From positions 2,833,821-2,897,820 of the forward strand of contig OZ014417.1 of NCBI GenBank assembly GCA_963965975.1: a stretch of 64,000 nucleotides of DNA, given 5' to 3'. The stretch comes from Xestospongia bergquistia. Lineage: Eukaryota > Porifera > Demospongiae > Haplosclerida > Petrosiidae. Below the pieces are notes generated by a model. That model had not been told where the DNA came from. It did not search any database and was given only the letters and a program-made list of their open reading frames with translations. Positions 44,433-55,330 of the stretch are shown here, in pieces. Position numbers and translations under genes: made by a program. How positions within the stretch are numbered: the first letter of the stretch is position 1; the number at the start of each line of letters is the position of its first letter.

Positions 44433-45590
44433 ATGGCAACAACGGTTCATTGGGCACAAAAGTATTTACTTGGATTAATAGTAGTGTTAGTAATATTATT
44501 AACATTTCTCTTTACTCGTTCCAACTATAGCAAAAAAATCCCACTTTCAATACCTAAAGGTGATGATACTAGTGACATGTCTGTCCAAGCAATCACAGAT
44601 CCCAAAATCATATTATTTTGGACATATTGCTTTTGGGGCAATTTCATAAAAATGCATGGAATGGCTAGAGGTGATGTAGAATGTGGTAAACAAAAACACA
44701 AATGTTTTGTGACAGATGACAGAAAGTATTTCTCTAAGAGTAGTGCTGTCATATTTCATACTGAAGCTGATAATCTAATGACTGATCATGCTTTTCTCCT
44801 TTCATTGAAGCGACCACCTCAACAACGATGGATTTACTATAATAGGGAGCCACCCCAAAAAACTCCAGGACCAGCTACAATGAAACAATGGAATTTCTTA
44901 TTTAATTGGACGATGACTTACAGACTGGATTCAGACATTGTATATACTAATTGTGCTGAAATAACACCAAATAAGAAATATTTAGGTGGCTTTGATCCAA
45001 AAAGGAATTATCTTGAAGGTAAAAACAAAACAGCAATCGCTTTAATTAGTAACTGCCAACAAGATCATTTGAATGTAGTAAGACTATTGAAGAAGTACAT
45101 TGACGTAGATATTCATGGGGGTTGTGGTAAACCTTGTGTTCCACGTAAATCATGTTACTCATTGGTATCAAATTACAAGTTTTACTTGGCTTTTGAAAAT
45201 AATATTTGCAGAGACCTCTTAACAGAAAAATCGAAATCAAATGCATTTGAACACGAAACTATCCCGGTTGTTATATCTGGAGCAAATTTGTCTAATCCTG
45301 CTTTAATTCCTCCTAATTCATATATCAATGCTCTTGATTTCAAGAGAGTCAAAGATCTTGCTGATCATTTGAAGCATATTGGAAGTCAACCTAAACTTTA
45401 TAATGAATTCTTCAAATGGAGAGATCATTGGGACTTATATTATATAGGGAGAAAGCCAAAGGACTTCCCATGTCGCGTTTGTGAAAAACTATATGACCCA
45501 AATCTGGAAGAAATAAAGATTTATAAAGATGTTGCTGATTGGCATAGTGCTAAGCGAATCTGCCAAAAATACCCTGTTTTCGAAGACTGA
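44433..45590 (+). CDS. Alpha-1,3-fucosyltransferase (GT10), FUT copy 8
   Basis: 385 aa. The start at 44433 (MATTVHW) follows a splice acceptor (TCAATTTTACAG, ending 44430) and matches the other copies; an in-frame ATG at 44355 lies in the presumed intron. It belongs to a second subfamily: LFTRSNYSKKI stem, WTYCFWGN, TEADNLMTDHAF, EPPQKTPGPATMK. NWTMTY is at 158-163, FEN at 254-256 and TEK at 264-266 (DLLTEKSKSN), with a CRVC pair near the end. It differs from copy 9 at seven residues, including H for R in the DIHGG segment and E for K in the last residues. A 5' exon like that of copies 2-7 is not evident nearby. Confidence 0.95.
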   Translation: MATTVHWAQKYLLGLIVVLVILLTFLFTRSNYSKKIPLSIPKGDDTSDMSVQAITDPKIILFWTYCFWGNFIKMHGMARGDVECGKQKHKCFVTDDRKYFSKSSAVIFHTEADNLMTDHAFLLSLKRPPQQRWIYYNREPPQKTPGPATMKQWNFLFNWTMTYRLDSDIVYTNCAEITPNKKYLGGFDPKRNYLEGKNKTAIALISNCQQDHLNVVRLLKKYIDVDIHGGCGKPCVPRKSCYSLVSNYKFYLAFENNICRDLLTEKSKSNAFEHETIPVVISGANLSNPALIPPNSYINALDFKRVKDLADHLKHIGSQPKLYNEFFKWRDHWDLYYIGRKPKDFPCRVCEKLYDPNLEEIKIYKDVADWHSAKRICQKYPVFED

Positions 45591-46559
45591 TCAACATTTT
45601 TATAATTATTGCTTAAAACTGACATTTAGGACTTCTAAAAAGGTTTGTTAACTTAATGTTTCAAGGTTATAAAAAGTGCTGTCTAATTAGTAATACATCA
45701 ACTAAGTTCTTAACAATTAATACTGCTGATTACCTTCTTGTCAAAGATGATTACTCATTGTATTTCAACAATTAAAGTTTATTTATAATAATTTATTATG
45801 GCTAATCGAAATTCTCATCATATTTAATATATGATACTGACAGTATGTACTTATTGTTTTTCAAGACCCAATTGAAGTAGAGTAAATTATGCATTATCAG
45901 ACAGCACATTTTCTAGAACCATTAAGAATCTAAAACGTTCATTGATACAGTACGCTCAAGTATCAACTGAATTGAACAGTTGATAATTTCATTCACAGTT
46001 GCCACAGCCACATTTGTAAACTTTTTGGGCACAGGGGTAAAGGGACAAACTTAATGCAAAGCCATTTGAATATATACTGTGGGTTATTTCCTTTCCTTTA
46101 GTTTTAGCATTGGAAGTATGCATATACCAGTCTAGTTTAAAATCTTACCATCTAATTTTGAAATATTTTTCATTAACAGAAACAATAGCTATTTAAACGG
46201 TATACTTTAATATAATCTGAACTTTTCTTATCACAGGTCTGTTGTTTGTTCCCTTTTCTCAATATAGTTACTACAAGTCTTACTATTTTCTTACTACAAG
46301 TCTTCCCTTCATTAACAGTAGCTGTAATATATAAAAATAATGATAATACAATTTTAACGATGCATATGGCACTTCCTGCAAAGATTGATGGAATGAAATT
46401 ACTTGTTGCTACAAATCCGCTTTCACAATTAACATTGCATTAAACAGAATTGTGTACTTGGTATGCACTTTTAACTCGCAGTTCTTTGTCTTCCTTTTTG
46501 CTTGCACTATCAATATACAAGATAGTAAATTCAATTTATGATTTGTAGCTTGTTCCTTT
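45591..46559. other. FUT copy 8 3' flank
   Basis: Shared with 58750-59700 and, from 45600, with 39076-39765 plus 40635-40860. It holds the empty site of the pogo element near 46329. No gene. Confidence 0.65.
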
Positions 46560-47548
46560 CTGTCCTCTTTCTTTTTCTTTCATTATCTTGTTTCTTCTCT
46601 TTTTCTTCATTGAGTTTCAAATTTCAATACTAGTTAACACTTTTCCAGAATTCTTGTGTGGGATACTTGGATGTTTAATATAATGACCTTGTTGCAAAAA
46701 TTTATGAAGTGTGTTGTAATTCATTTACAATAGCAAATGTGATGTAAAAGCAATGTAATTGTAGATGAACCACTCTACCTGGGTTTTCACTAATATAAAC
46801 TGATGACATACTTCTTTCCAAATGGTTTTCAATGGACCAAATGTCCCTTGTAAAGTGGCTGGGTCTCATGAGAAGAGTAGAGAGGTAAAGAAAAAAATAA
46901 TCAACTTTTCTTCAGCAGCTTTTATAGTGTGATGGAGTGTTCATTTAAAAGGAGAAGAAGGGGCCTTTGCAGATGGTACATATGGTAAAAATGGATGCAG
47001 AAAATAGAGCTCAAATAGTTCACTATTAATCCAGCCAGAATCAGACAAACCACACACAGTCCCATGCACTTCACCTGTTCTAAGAGATCAAAATAGCTAT
47101 TTAAGGTATCAGAGTTACATGTTAATGTTCGAGCATGTAATAGATGTTCATGATCAGCCACACGAGTACCTTTCTTTGAAGCTTTCCCACTAATCACCTG
47201 TCACAGTGATATTTCAAACTTTTTCAATAAGTAAAATTTGAAGCAATGAAAGAACATCCCTTCTGGTCTGTGGATATCCAATTTTAGTTGATCTTAACAA
47301 AAACTCCACTAATTCCTCCTCTTCTTCATCTGTTAAGTACTTCTTTTATCCACTATTATCACTCCTTACCACCCTCTCAGAAACATGGTCCTGAATGGTG
47401 GACTTAGGAATCTGGTATTCTTCAGATGCTCTTCTGCTCGACAATCCACTGCTTACATCTTTACAAGCTAGTTCGAGATCTTTTGAACTCCAATTCTTTC
47501 TTATATTGAATTAGTCGTGTATGATGTGGTTTAGCAGAACATGCCATT
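46560..47548 (-). mobile_element. Pogo-like transposase relic, catalytic core deleted
   Basis: Reading down from 47548: a start MACSAKPHH, a helix-turn-helix phrase (ASEEYQIPKSTIQDHVS near 47440), LTDEEEEELVEFLL near 47320, and HARTLTCNSDTLNSYFDLLE near 47090-47130. It then jumps to a region near the end of the DDE domain (FGPLKTIWKEVCHQFI, then ENPGRVVH) near 46830. The aspartates between are missing, and stops and frameshifts occur. The order fits a pogo/jerky-type transposase that lost its core. Duplicated at 59700-60661. Confidence 0.75.
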
Positions 47549-48288
47549 TTAGAAAACAGTAAGCAATCTTAGTTGGTAGTGGTCTAGTTGCAATAATTGA
47601 TCTGTAATATATCATTCAAGAGTGTTTATTAGCACAAAATATAAAGCTAGCAATGTAAAGCAAAGTAAAGCAAATTTCCTTAAAATTACACAAGATAATA
47701 GTAAAATTTACTTCTCTATACAGAGACCTAATGTCAATACTATCAGGTGGGGACTTGATGAGAGAACTAAATAAATAATCTCAATTATATAATATAATAG
47801 TAATATTAACCTTTCTGTACAGAGACGTAATGTCATATGATGAAAGAAAGCTGAAACCTCTCTGTACATGTACCTAATTTTAACACAGCAGTACAATAAA
47901 AGAGAGCTAGTCTGGACCAGGCCAATGGAACTACATGACAGTAAATTAAGCAAGGCCAAGTGTGTACATAGATGGAGGCTCATAGGCTTCTAATGCATAG
48001 TTAACATTGCCTCAAACTCTACCTGATTTCAGTAGCATATGGTAACAAAGTTCAAGCTTAATTCAATTAACTATAATATTATATATAAAAGTGTATGCGA
48101 CTAATTAATTTATACTGTGAAATGAGTATTTCATTTAGTCTAACTGTCTCATTGTCCAGAGACTTGACAGCGAGCAAGAGCTAAAAACTAATCGTAGAAA
48201 GATGACATAAAACTTATCTTAATTATTCACCTATATGTACAAACAAGTGTAAACAAGAACAAATTTGTGCCCACGTTTCTCAGCAACA
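47549..48288. other. Spacer absent from the second segmental copy
   Basis: The second copy jumps from the equivalent of 47513 to that of 48289. The stretch contains three imperfect repeats of a TCT(A/G)TACAGAGAC-type phrase (47716, 47813, 47858). An open stretch on the minus strand (47708-47983) is made partly of these repeats. No gene. Confidence 0.5.
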
Positions 48289-49100
48289 TTACGCAATAAC
48301 CACCATGTACAGTGGACAAACTTAGGTTGCTACCTCCCCTTACGATTCATCAACTATTATTGTGAAGGTAAATGAGTAATTTAAAAGCTATGTATGTATA
48401 GAAATCATGCTACAAATGCCTAAATATACTTTATTATGGATAGACTAAGGGATTAAAGTTGAAGTTATTACTTAATATAATTTTTTATTGTGTGAGGCAA
48501 AAACTGTAATTATTTCTACATGCTAAAATTATTTAATTGTCATATACAACAATAGCAACGGGATCTGTTATTGCTGCTTAACACCTCGAAGCCATTGTAA
48601 ACATATTATAAATAGATTACTATTAATAGTGATAAGTCATTTTAAGACACCAATTTGTTACTTGAGTCACTTGTTAGTTTTCCATCCCATGTAATAATGG
48701 TTAAGACTGACATTATATAATATACACATTATTCTTTTCTCATATGTATATATTGCAGCTGTCTATAGTTACAATTGTGATTTTAACTATTTGTTTACTT
48801 GATTTAAATTTATCAGCAAATATCATATGGATTCTGTGTATGGTAATAACAGATACTATAATACTTTTGCTATAATTATGATTGCACTGACTTTAGACCT
48901 TATTTAAAAACCAGCGTAATATACTTGGAATGTGAAAGGAGGTTTTACAATCTCTGGCTAATAAATATTGATTGATGATAACAAATGACTTGTAAATTAG
49001 CTAGAAAAATATAAAAGAATAAAGAGCACTAAAAATACCCACTTTAGAATGCAGAATACATTAATAAAAATGTCATATCATTTGCTCATAAGATCACAAA
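48289..49100. repeat. Diverged third partial copy of the segmental duplication
   Basis: 48289-48366 matches 60673-60750. 48366-49100 matches the left part of the duplication (42706-43625 and 55816-56710) with more differences and small gaps. It stops before the FUT gene. Confidence 0.8.
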
Positions 49101-49259
49101 GTTATTTATGTTGCTTAAGGTCCAAAGTCAGTATAACAAATACACAATACTCAACAATTATTAATAAATGGAAAACACATTCAGGAGGTCGACCTGCCCT
49201 GAGTTGAATGATGTATTTGCACATTATTTCATGACATGTCAACTTGCAAGGGCATTATC

Positions 49260-51320
49260 AGTTGTCTATCTACTGTCTTATATATTCTTCTAACATTGTT
49301 GACGTGATGATGAACTGTATTGCACTTGGCTAATTTATGAGGTAAGACAAAGGACTTGTAATCTTTAATGCTGTTCCTGGCATCCATTTGGAACTAGTTG
49401 CTCTAAAATCTTCAGCACAAACTAGGTCATCAATGCTGAATTCTAATTGAAGTTGAGTTTTGTCATGAGCTTCCTTCTGCTTTTTTTGTTGAAATTCTAC
49501 CTTCTTTTGTACATGAGGAAACAATCTTTCTAGGCGAGATGAAAGTCTTTACCCCATTAAAAGTTTCGAGGGTGTCACATCAATAATGGAATGAGATGTA
49601 ATCCACTAAGTGAATAAAAATTTAGATGAATGGAGCTACCTTGTATACACCAAAGTCCTCATTTCACTCTCTGTACTGCCATTTCAACAAGGTCATTGGT
49701 GGACTGGTGATACGGTATGTGTTTGATTGCATTAGTTTTCATAATTTTCTTGAAATCATCACTTGTGAATGACAGTCCATTGGCACGTAAAATTTTTCTT
49801 GGAAGTCCATGTGCTGAAAAGATCTGTCTCAACGTCTTACTGTGTTTTCAATATCTATATCCATTTTTGGTCATCGATTATAACTGCGAGAAAGTGTTTC
49901 ATTTTCAACAGCCTGGCTGTGTATTGTGTAGTTTCTCTAATATATTGTCTTTCAGGTGGTGGTACATTAACGTGAATACCCCACAGAATATATCCATCCA
50001 ATACGTTTATTTCTTCATGTCGAGTCTGATATGAACAAAGTGATTCAACTACAACATTTGCCCAACCTACAGATACATATATATGTAGCAGTAAACTTTT
50101 GATAGATGTAGGGTTGTTGTGACACCTGATTTATTGTAACTTTGTAAGTCACCAAAAATTCTCACTAACTCATAATGTTTTACTAAGGTACTATAGGTGC
50201 AACCCATCTTGAAAGCTGAACAGGGGAAACAATCCCTAAACTCTATAATTTGTTGACTTCTGCTTTGACTTTCTCTTTAAAAACAAATGGCACAAGTCTA
50301 CACTTATGAATGTTTGGTTTGGTGTCATCTGCTATTGACTGCTAATAACTGATCTTTGACACCTTGAAGATAACCCAGTCTATCCTTAAAAACATTTAAA
50401 AGCTTTCTAAGAGTTCCACTAATGTATGGGTGTTAGTTAGGATGTGAACATTCCAGAATTTTATTAATCTTGCTGAGCTAGTCTCTCATTATAAAATTAG
50501 GACCAGTCCCCTTTACCACAATGGCTGGTAGGACCTCCTTCTGACCCTCATGCTTTACATGTATTGTAATTTTACCAAGTACTGGTACTAACTCACCTAA
50601 ATAAGTCTTCAGTTCAAGTCAGTTTTGACAAGGTCTTCAATATGACTGGATTTGCAGATTGAATCTTGGAATAATTATCTTGCTAATAATCAAGATGTAC
50701 AAGTATCAAACTGTATATCCATTGGTAGACCATTCAGCAAACATATAACAATGATAGGTTCTGTTGATTTATCTCTAGCTGTAAACATACTATATGACTT
50801 GTCATCCACTAATTCTTCTGAAACTTTGTTAGAGCAATCCTCACCTACATAGTGGGTTTTTGTCTGATTCATTGTTGCTTTTGTTACTTGACTTGAGCGG
50901 CACACTTTGACGAATTGCTTCTTTTTCCTACGTTTGTGGCATTCTTGATCCTTGAAACGACAGACTGAGGCTAGGTGACTTACTCCACACTTATGACAGG
51001 TAATGTTACTAGTTTTTGGGTTTCTCTGACGTTTGTGACGTGAGTTGTAGTGAACAAGTACTGTTTTATTGGTTACAATATAATGAAATCCTTTCGGTTG
51101 TTTCGAGCGATTTAGTAAGGTATATATAGTGCTTTCAACAACTTACTCTGAATACTCTGGCGATTGACTCCGTATACAAGTTGATCTCGTAACATGTTCT
51201 GTAGCAAGTCCTTAATACCTAGCGATCTGGCGTAGACCTGACACATACATTGCAACAGAATCGTCTTCTGCTCTTACACGATAGTTACTTCTGAAGCCGA
51301 GGACGGATATTCGAATCCCA
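49260..51320 (-). mobile_element. Ty3/gypsy retrotransposon relic 4, most complete
   Basis: On the minus strand from 51320: gag (SVAMYVSGLRQIAR, then in another frame LRDQLVYGVNRQSIQ), a zinc knuckle CHKCGVSHLASVC near 50970-51000, and a protease start with FDTC in place of the catalytic DTG near 50705. A reverse-transcriptase start (PVQLSRWVAPIVP) follows near 50200-50240. The polymerase core and RNase H are then missing. Integrase follows: SFTSDDFKKIMKTNAIKHIP near 49735-49790 and the C-terminal tail (HDKTQLQLEF, KWMPG) at 49330-49524. Stops and frameshifts throughout. LTRs were not recognised. It is the reference for the relics at 27830, 35300 and 41690. Confidence 0.88.
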
Positions 51321-52204
51321 TTTCAAACAAACGGAGTTATACTGATTTGGAATCTCCGTCCCTGGCTTCCATACACAACAATACGGAATTTTATTTCTGT
51401 TCTTGTTGTCCTTGTATTAGACCTACAATACACGACCAAAATCAGGAACAACTGGAAACGTCTCGCTAATTCTCGATTCTAAGAGACGGCTCATGGTATT
51501 CGGGCTCCGCGTTTTATTAAGTAACAAGAAAAAGCTAGAAATGAAGCTCATGCAATGAAGGGAATAAGGAATTAGAAATGAAATTTATCAACTGGGTCAT
51601 TAATTGGAATTTTGAAATACGCGAAGGTGCCCGGATAATAGGAAAGAGGAATTGGAATTGGAATGTTTGTCCATGGCTTTCGTAGTTTAGGGTCACAATA
51701 ATCCATGACCATCTTCACAAGTCACTGTATGACGTGTTTCAAGCACCTGTGCGTCGAGTAACTTGATGCCCCCAAAAGAAAACTAACATGGAAGTGTTTC
51801 TTATCATCTCCTTTCACATCATTTAAACAAAGTAGTATCCTAGTCTTTTAGCATAATTTTCCATCTTTCATCGAATTAAGATAGAGTGCCATGTTGAGCT
51901 ATATTGTTTATTATTCTACGTTTTACCCTCGTGACCAAAATGTGCTAATTTAGATTGTTTACAAATAGACCTCTTGAATAACTCGATTACAAAAAATAAC
52001 AACAACCGAACAAGGAATCATACGAGAAAATTACCCCTGCCATTATGCAACCAGGTCAACTCTACAATTGAACTGTACAAGCAACAGAGGATATTAAATA
52101 ATAAGTGATAAAACTTAAAAAATTTACTTCATAAAAAAATTATTTAATAAAAAATTACTTCATAAAATACCACAATAATCCATAAGAATAATTATTTTAG
52201 GAAA
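51321..52204. other. Spacer with no recognised gene
   Basis: It is slightly GC-richer than its surroundings near 51321-51500 and could be the leader of the adjacent gypsy relic. No LTR, gene or repeat is recognised. Confidence 0.4.
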
Positions 52205-52540
52205 AGTCGAAATCTTTCAACAAGAAGGTACTACACAAGGCAATCCCTTAGGGATGGCTGTTATTTCTTTGGTTTGTAAATTCAACTCATTATGTCCATA
52301 TGAGTCACAAAGATGATTTGTAGATGAAATTGCCAGAGCAAGTACATGCTCAAACTTGTTGTGACAAAGTAACAGAACTTAGTTAAATATCTGGTTACTA
52401 TTAAAATCCTGCTATTTAAGTATATTTAATTGTGAAAAAGGATCACAAGCACAATGAACGAGACCTACAATGAAAAGAAGAAAGTAAGAATACTTCTTTG
52501 AAGTACACCTGAAGGGACAGCAATAAAGTTGAAAAGATAC
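52205..52540 (+). mobile_element. Reverse-transcriptase relic 3 (EGTTQGDPL type)
   Basis: FQQEGTTQGNPLGMAVISL is readable in one frame at 52217-52275. A decayed FVDEIARASTCSN stretch follows, where related enzymes have the FADD active site. Stops follow at once. Confidence 0.7.
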
Positions 52541-52887
52541 CATACCGTCAATTCACACTGATTGGACACGATCTGAGAGAGAGTATTTTTGAACCAATTC
52601 CATTGACGCACATATGGGAATGGGGAATGGAAGTATATACTAGTTAATTCTATATTAGTTAACTAAACATTAATTAACTACTACGTAATTAGAAAGCGTT
52701 TCAATTAAAAGCATCTCTCTAGAGACTTCAAAGATTCCAAGGAGAAGTGTGCTAGATTTCACCCTCGTGTCATACACCTCCATTTCTTGTATGTGTCATT
52801 ATAACAAGGATCCTTTGTGTAGACTCTCAATTGTGCAGATACTCATTCCAATTATCAAAGTAAGGAAATAGATCTTGAATAGCGCCT

Positions 52888-52888
52888 A

Positions 52889-52928
<40 letters not shown>

Positions 52929-52951
52929 CTCTATCTATCTCTATATATATA
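52888..52951. repeat. (CTAT)n then (TA)n microsatellite
   Basis: A tetranucleotide CTAT run with one interruption, then a short TA run. It lies at the same module position where the sister modules have pure TA. Confidence 0.9.
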
Positions 52952-53495
52952 TACACCACACATGAAATAACTATTAATAATTATATATTGTGGCTGTAAC
53001 ATGATGAGGAGTTTTATAAGTTATAATTGACAACTAATCGCAAGTGAATTAGGGCATATTGTATATTATAGGTTATTTTTATATCTATGGCCATTCTTAC
53101 AAAATACACTGTACTTTATTTTTAAATGGTTGCTTTCAATGGGTGTGTCCTTTTTATTAGCTATAGTATACTACACTGTTTAAAATGATATTTCACTTTA
53201 GCTTATAAATTAATTTTGTTATCTAAGTTTCATTCATGAATATGACTATGTATATGATAATATATATTGACAGGTTATTGAGTAAATTTGTTTTCCGAAA
53301 ACATATGGAATATTTCCTAAAGACTTGTATCATGATGCTAAAACTAACTATATGCTAGTATTTACTAGAAATACGTAGATGTAATGCTTATATACTTGAG
53401 GTACTGATAGTATATAGCCTTATGTGGAAATCAATATAATATCTTTGTTATGGATGCTTAATTGGATGCTTAATTGTAGCGTTATCAGTAATTAG

Positions 53496-53705
53496 TGTCA
53501 TCACTGTAAACATTAATATGTCATTTTAACAACTAATTTGTACCTGACATGAGTGGATTACTACGGGATCTAAAATTTATGTAAAGTACTCACTGTATAG
53601 CTAAAATTTATGTAAAGTACTCACTGTATAGATTCCATAGTAACCCATCCCTGTCAGGTACAAATTAGTTGTTAAAATGACATATTAATGTTTACAGTGA
53701 TGACA
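53496..53705. repeat. 210-bp foldback with about 54-bp perfect arms
   Basis: The left arm begins TGTCATCACTGTAAACATTA and continues for about 54 bases; the right arm (about 53652-53705) is its exact reverse complement. Between them, TAAAATTTATGTAAAGTACT plus ten more bases occurs twice in tandem. The sister module near 22525-22540 has neither the arms nor the centre (AATTAGAGCCATCACAGTTG), so this is an insertion or a templated rearrangement. Confidence 0.92.
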
Positions 53706-53770
53706 GTTGAGAATAATATGTCCAATGTTTTAGTCTTTCAGAGATCTCCAACATCAAATTGTTTTAAATT

Positions 53771-54939
53771 ATTCTTTTGTTAACCTTTTATATGTGATAG
53801 ATCATAAAACGTGATATAATTAAGCGCATGTTAATATGGCCGACATATTTTTACGTTGAACAAGTTTGCTCTCTCTTTCAGTAGAAGTCTTATAGCTAGC
53901 TACTTAAATTTTATATTAAACACCTTTAGGGTATAGTAATATTAGTCTTGAAGCCAGATGTTCTACGAAGGAGGGGAACATCTAGACAAACTCTTAATCA
54001 AAGCTGGGCAACTGTGAATGTCATTATTATGGCTTTCTGTTACACATGACACCCTCGTGGTTCTTTGTTTTAATGCCTCAATGGTCAAGATCTTACTCTT
54101 TCTACTTTGTGAGTGTGTACTTAAGAAGTCATTTAAGAGGAGAAATTTGAAATCGCATTATTTATAGTATTCAAAGCTAATGTTGCAAGCATCCTATGAC
54201 AAAATATGGTAGCATAAATTTTTTTCCTAGGATAAAATTTGTGTTTGTAGGACAAAAATCCTGCAACAATATTTTATCCTAGGAAAAGTAATTCCACGAT
54301 ACTTTATCCAGTGGGAAAATATTAGTAGGACAATAATTGTCATGACAGGTCCTGTACATGACAAATTGGCCTGCACAAAATCCGTGCATGCACAGAACGC
54401 CAGTTTTGAATGCCAAACGTTTCTTCCTTTGCAGAACGTTCGGCTTCGAGACTACAGTAATATAAAATATACAGCCAATAGTTATTTCTTAACAATAATA
54501 ATGCCGAGCGTGCCTTTATTTAAAGTCGATGGATTCCTTCTTTTCTACAAATTTGTACAATATAACAGTTGTTTTCTCATTAACGTACGTTTTATTAACC
54601 CGTTAAGACTCCTTTAACTATAAGTGTATTTTAACTGATCAGAAGATGTTATGTATTAATACACATCAGCGTAAACCCTATATTCTAGCTAACGAACATA
54701 CTTACCTCAAGCGCTCTTGGACAAGACGACTAGAAATGGTTCATCAAGTCTTCGTTCAATTAGAAAAGCTTAAATGATCTTACAAGACAAATATAAAACT
54801 TATCATAACAACAGAAAATACTCTAACACAACAGAGACGCAAGCTCAGGCAATTAATAATTTAGTATTAGCAGGCACGCCCCCAATATTTAATTTCCTAT
54901 ATAAAGGGTTAAATATGAGAGTTTTAGTATTGTTATTAG
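53771..54939. other. Spacer with a small hairpin and an unsupported ORF
   Basis: TTTTCCTAGGATAAAAT and its reverse complement face each other at about 54221-54288. An open stretch on the plus strand (54342-54617, 91 codons with an ATG) has no recognisable domain or duplicate. Nothing else is seen. Confidence 0.45.
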
Positions 54940-55230
54940 ATAAAGCTTGTTAATTGTGATAAACATGTTCTACATTAAATCAAAGTATTTGCATCACTGA
55001 AAAAAACTACATGGACTGTTATATAATAACAAAATGCATTAGTAATCACAATAATAGGATTTAATAATTTTTTTAGTTAATTTTGTATAATGCAACTTGA
55101 ATAACCATGGATTAGGTAAAGGAATTTTACTTAAAATACATTGTGTTAATCAGTCACCTTACTTACCATAGTTTCATCAATATAATGTAAGCCTAATACT
55201 GGTAACACAAAGTCTAAGTCATTAATTTGT
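54940..55230. mobile_element. MITE-family piece, inverted
   Basis: Reverse complement of 22780-23055, including the TTACCATAGTTTCATCAATA stretch shared by this family's ends. It has no coding potential. Confidence 0.65.
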
Positions 55231-55271
55231 AATTAATTTGTATAAAGTTAATTAGAATTTTATCTAAACTA

Positions 55272-55274
<3 letters not shown>

Positions 55275-55328
<54 letters not shown>
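55275..55328. repeat. (TA)n microsatellite, longest in window
   Basis: A 54-base uninterrupted TA run just left of the second segmental copy. Confidence 0.92.

Positions 55329-55330
<2 letters not shown>

Larger units (their letters stand above)
42390..47513. repeat. Segmental duplication, copy A (with FUT copy 8)
   Basis: This aligns with 55525-60661 over its whole length with few changes. It includes the FUT gene, upstream TA runs and a pogo-like relic. The offset at the FUT start is 13,159 bases. The right edges differ: copy A continues into the transposase start, while copy B jumps to sequence found at 48289. Confidence 0.92.
52834..53770. other. Orphan FUT-type 5' module, third copy
   Basis: GATACTCATTCCAATTATCA plus AA (about 52837-52858) runs into GTAAGG. 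The next 900 bases follow 21912-22590, apart from the CTAT microsatellite and the foldback insertion. No coding sequence. Confidence 0.55.

Noticed and set aside
47708-47983. 91-codon minus-strand frame
   Set aside because: It is built from imperfect local repeats in a segment missing from copy B, and resembles no protein.
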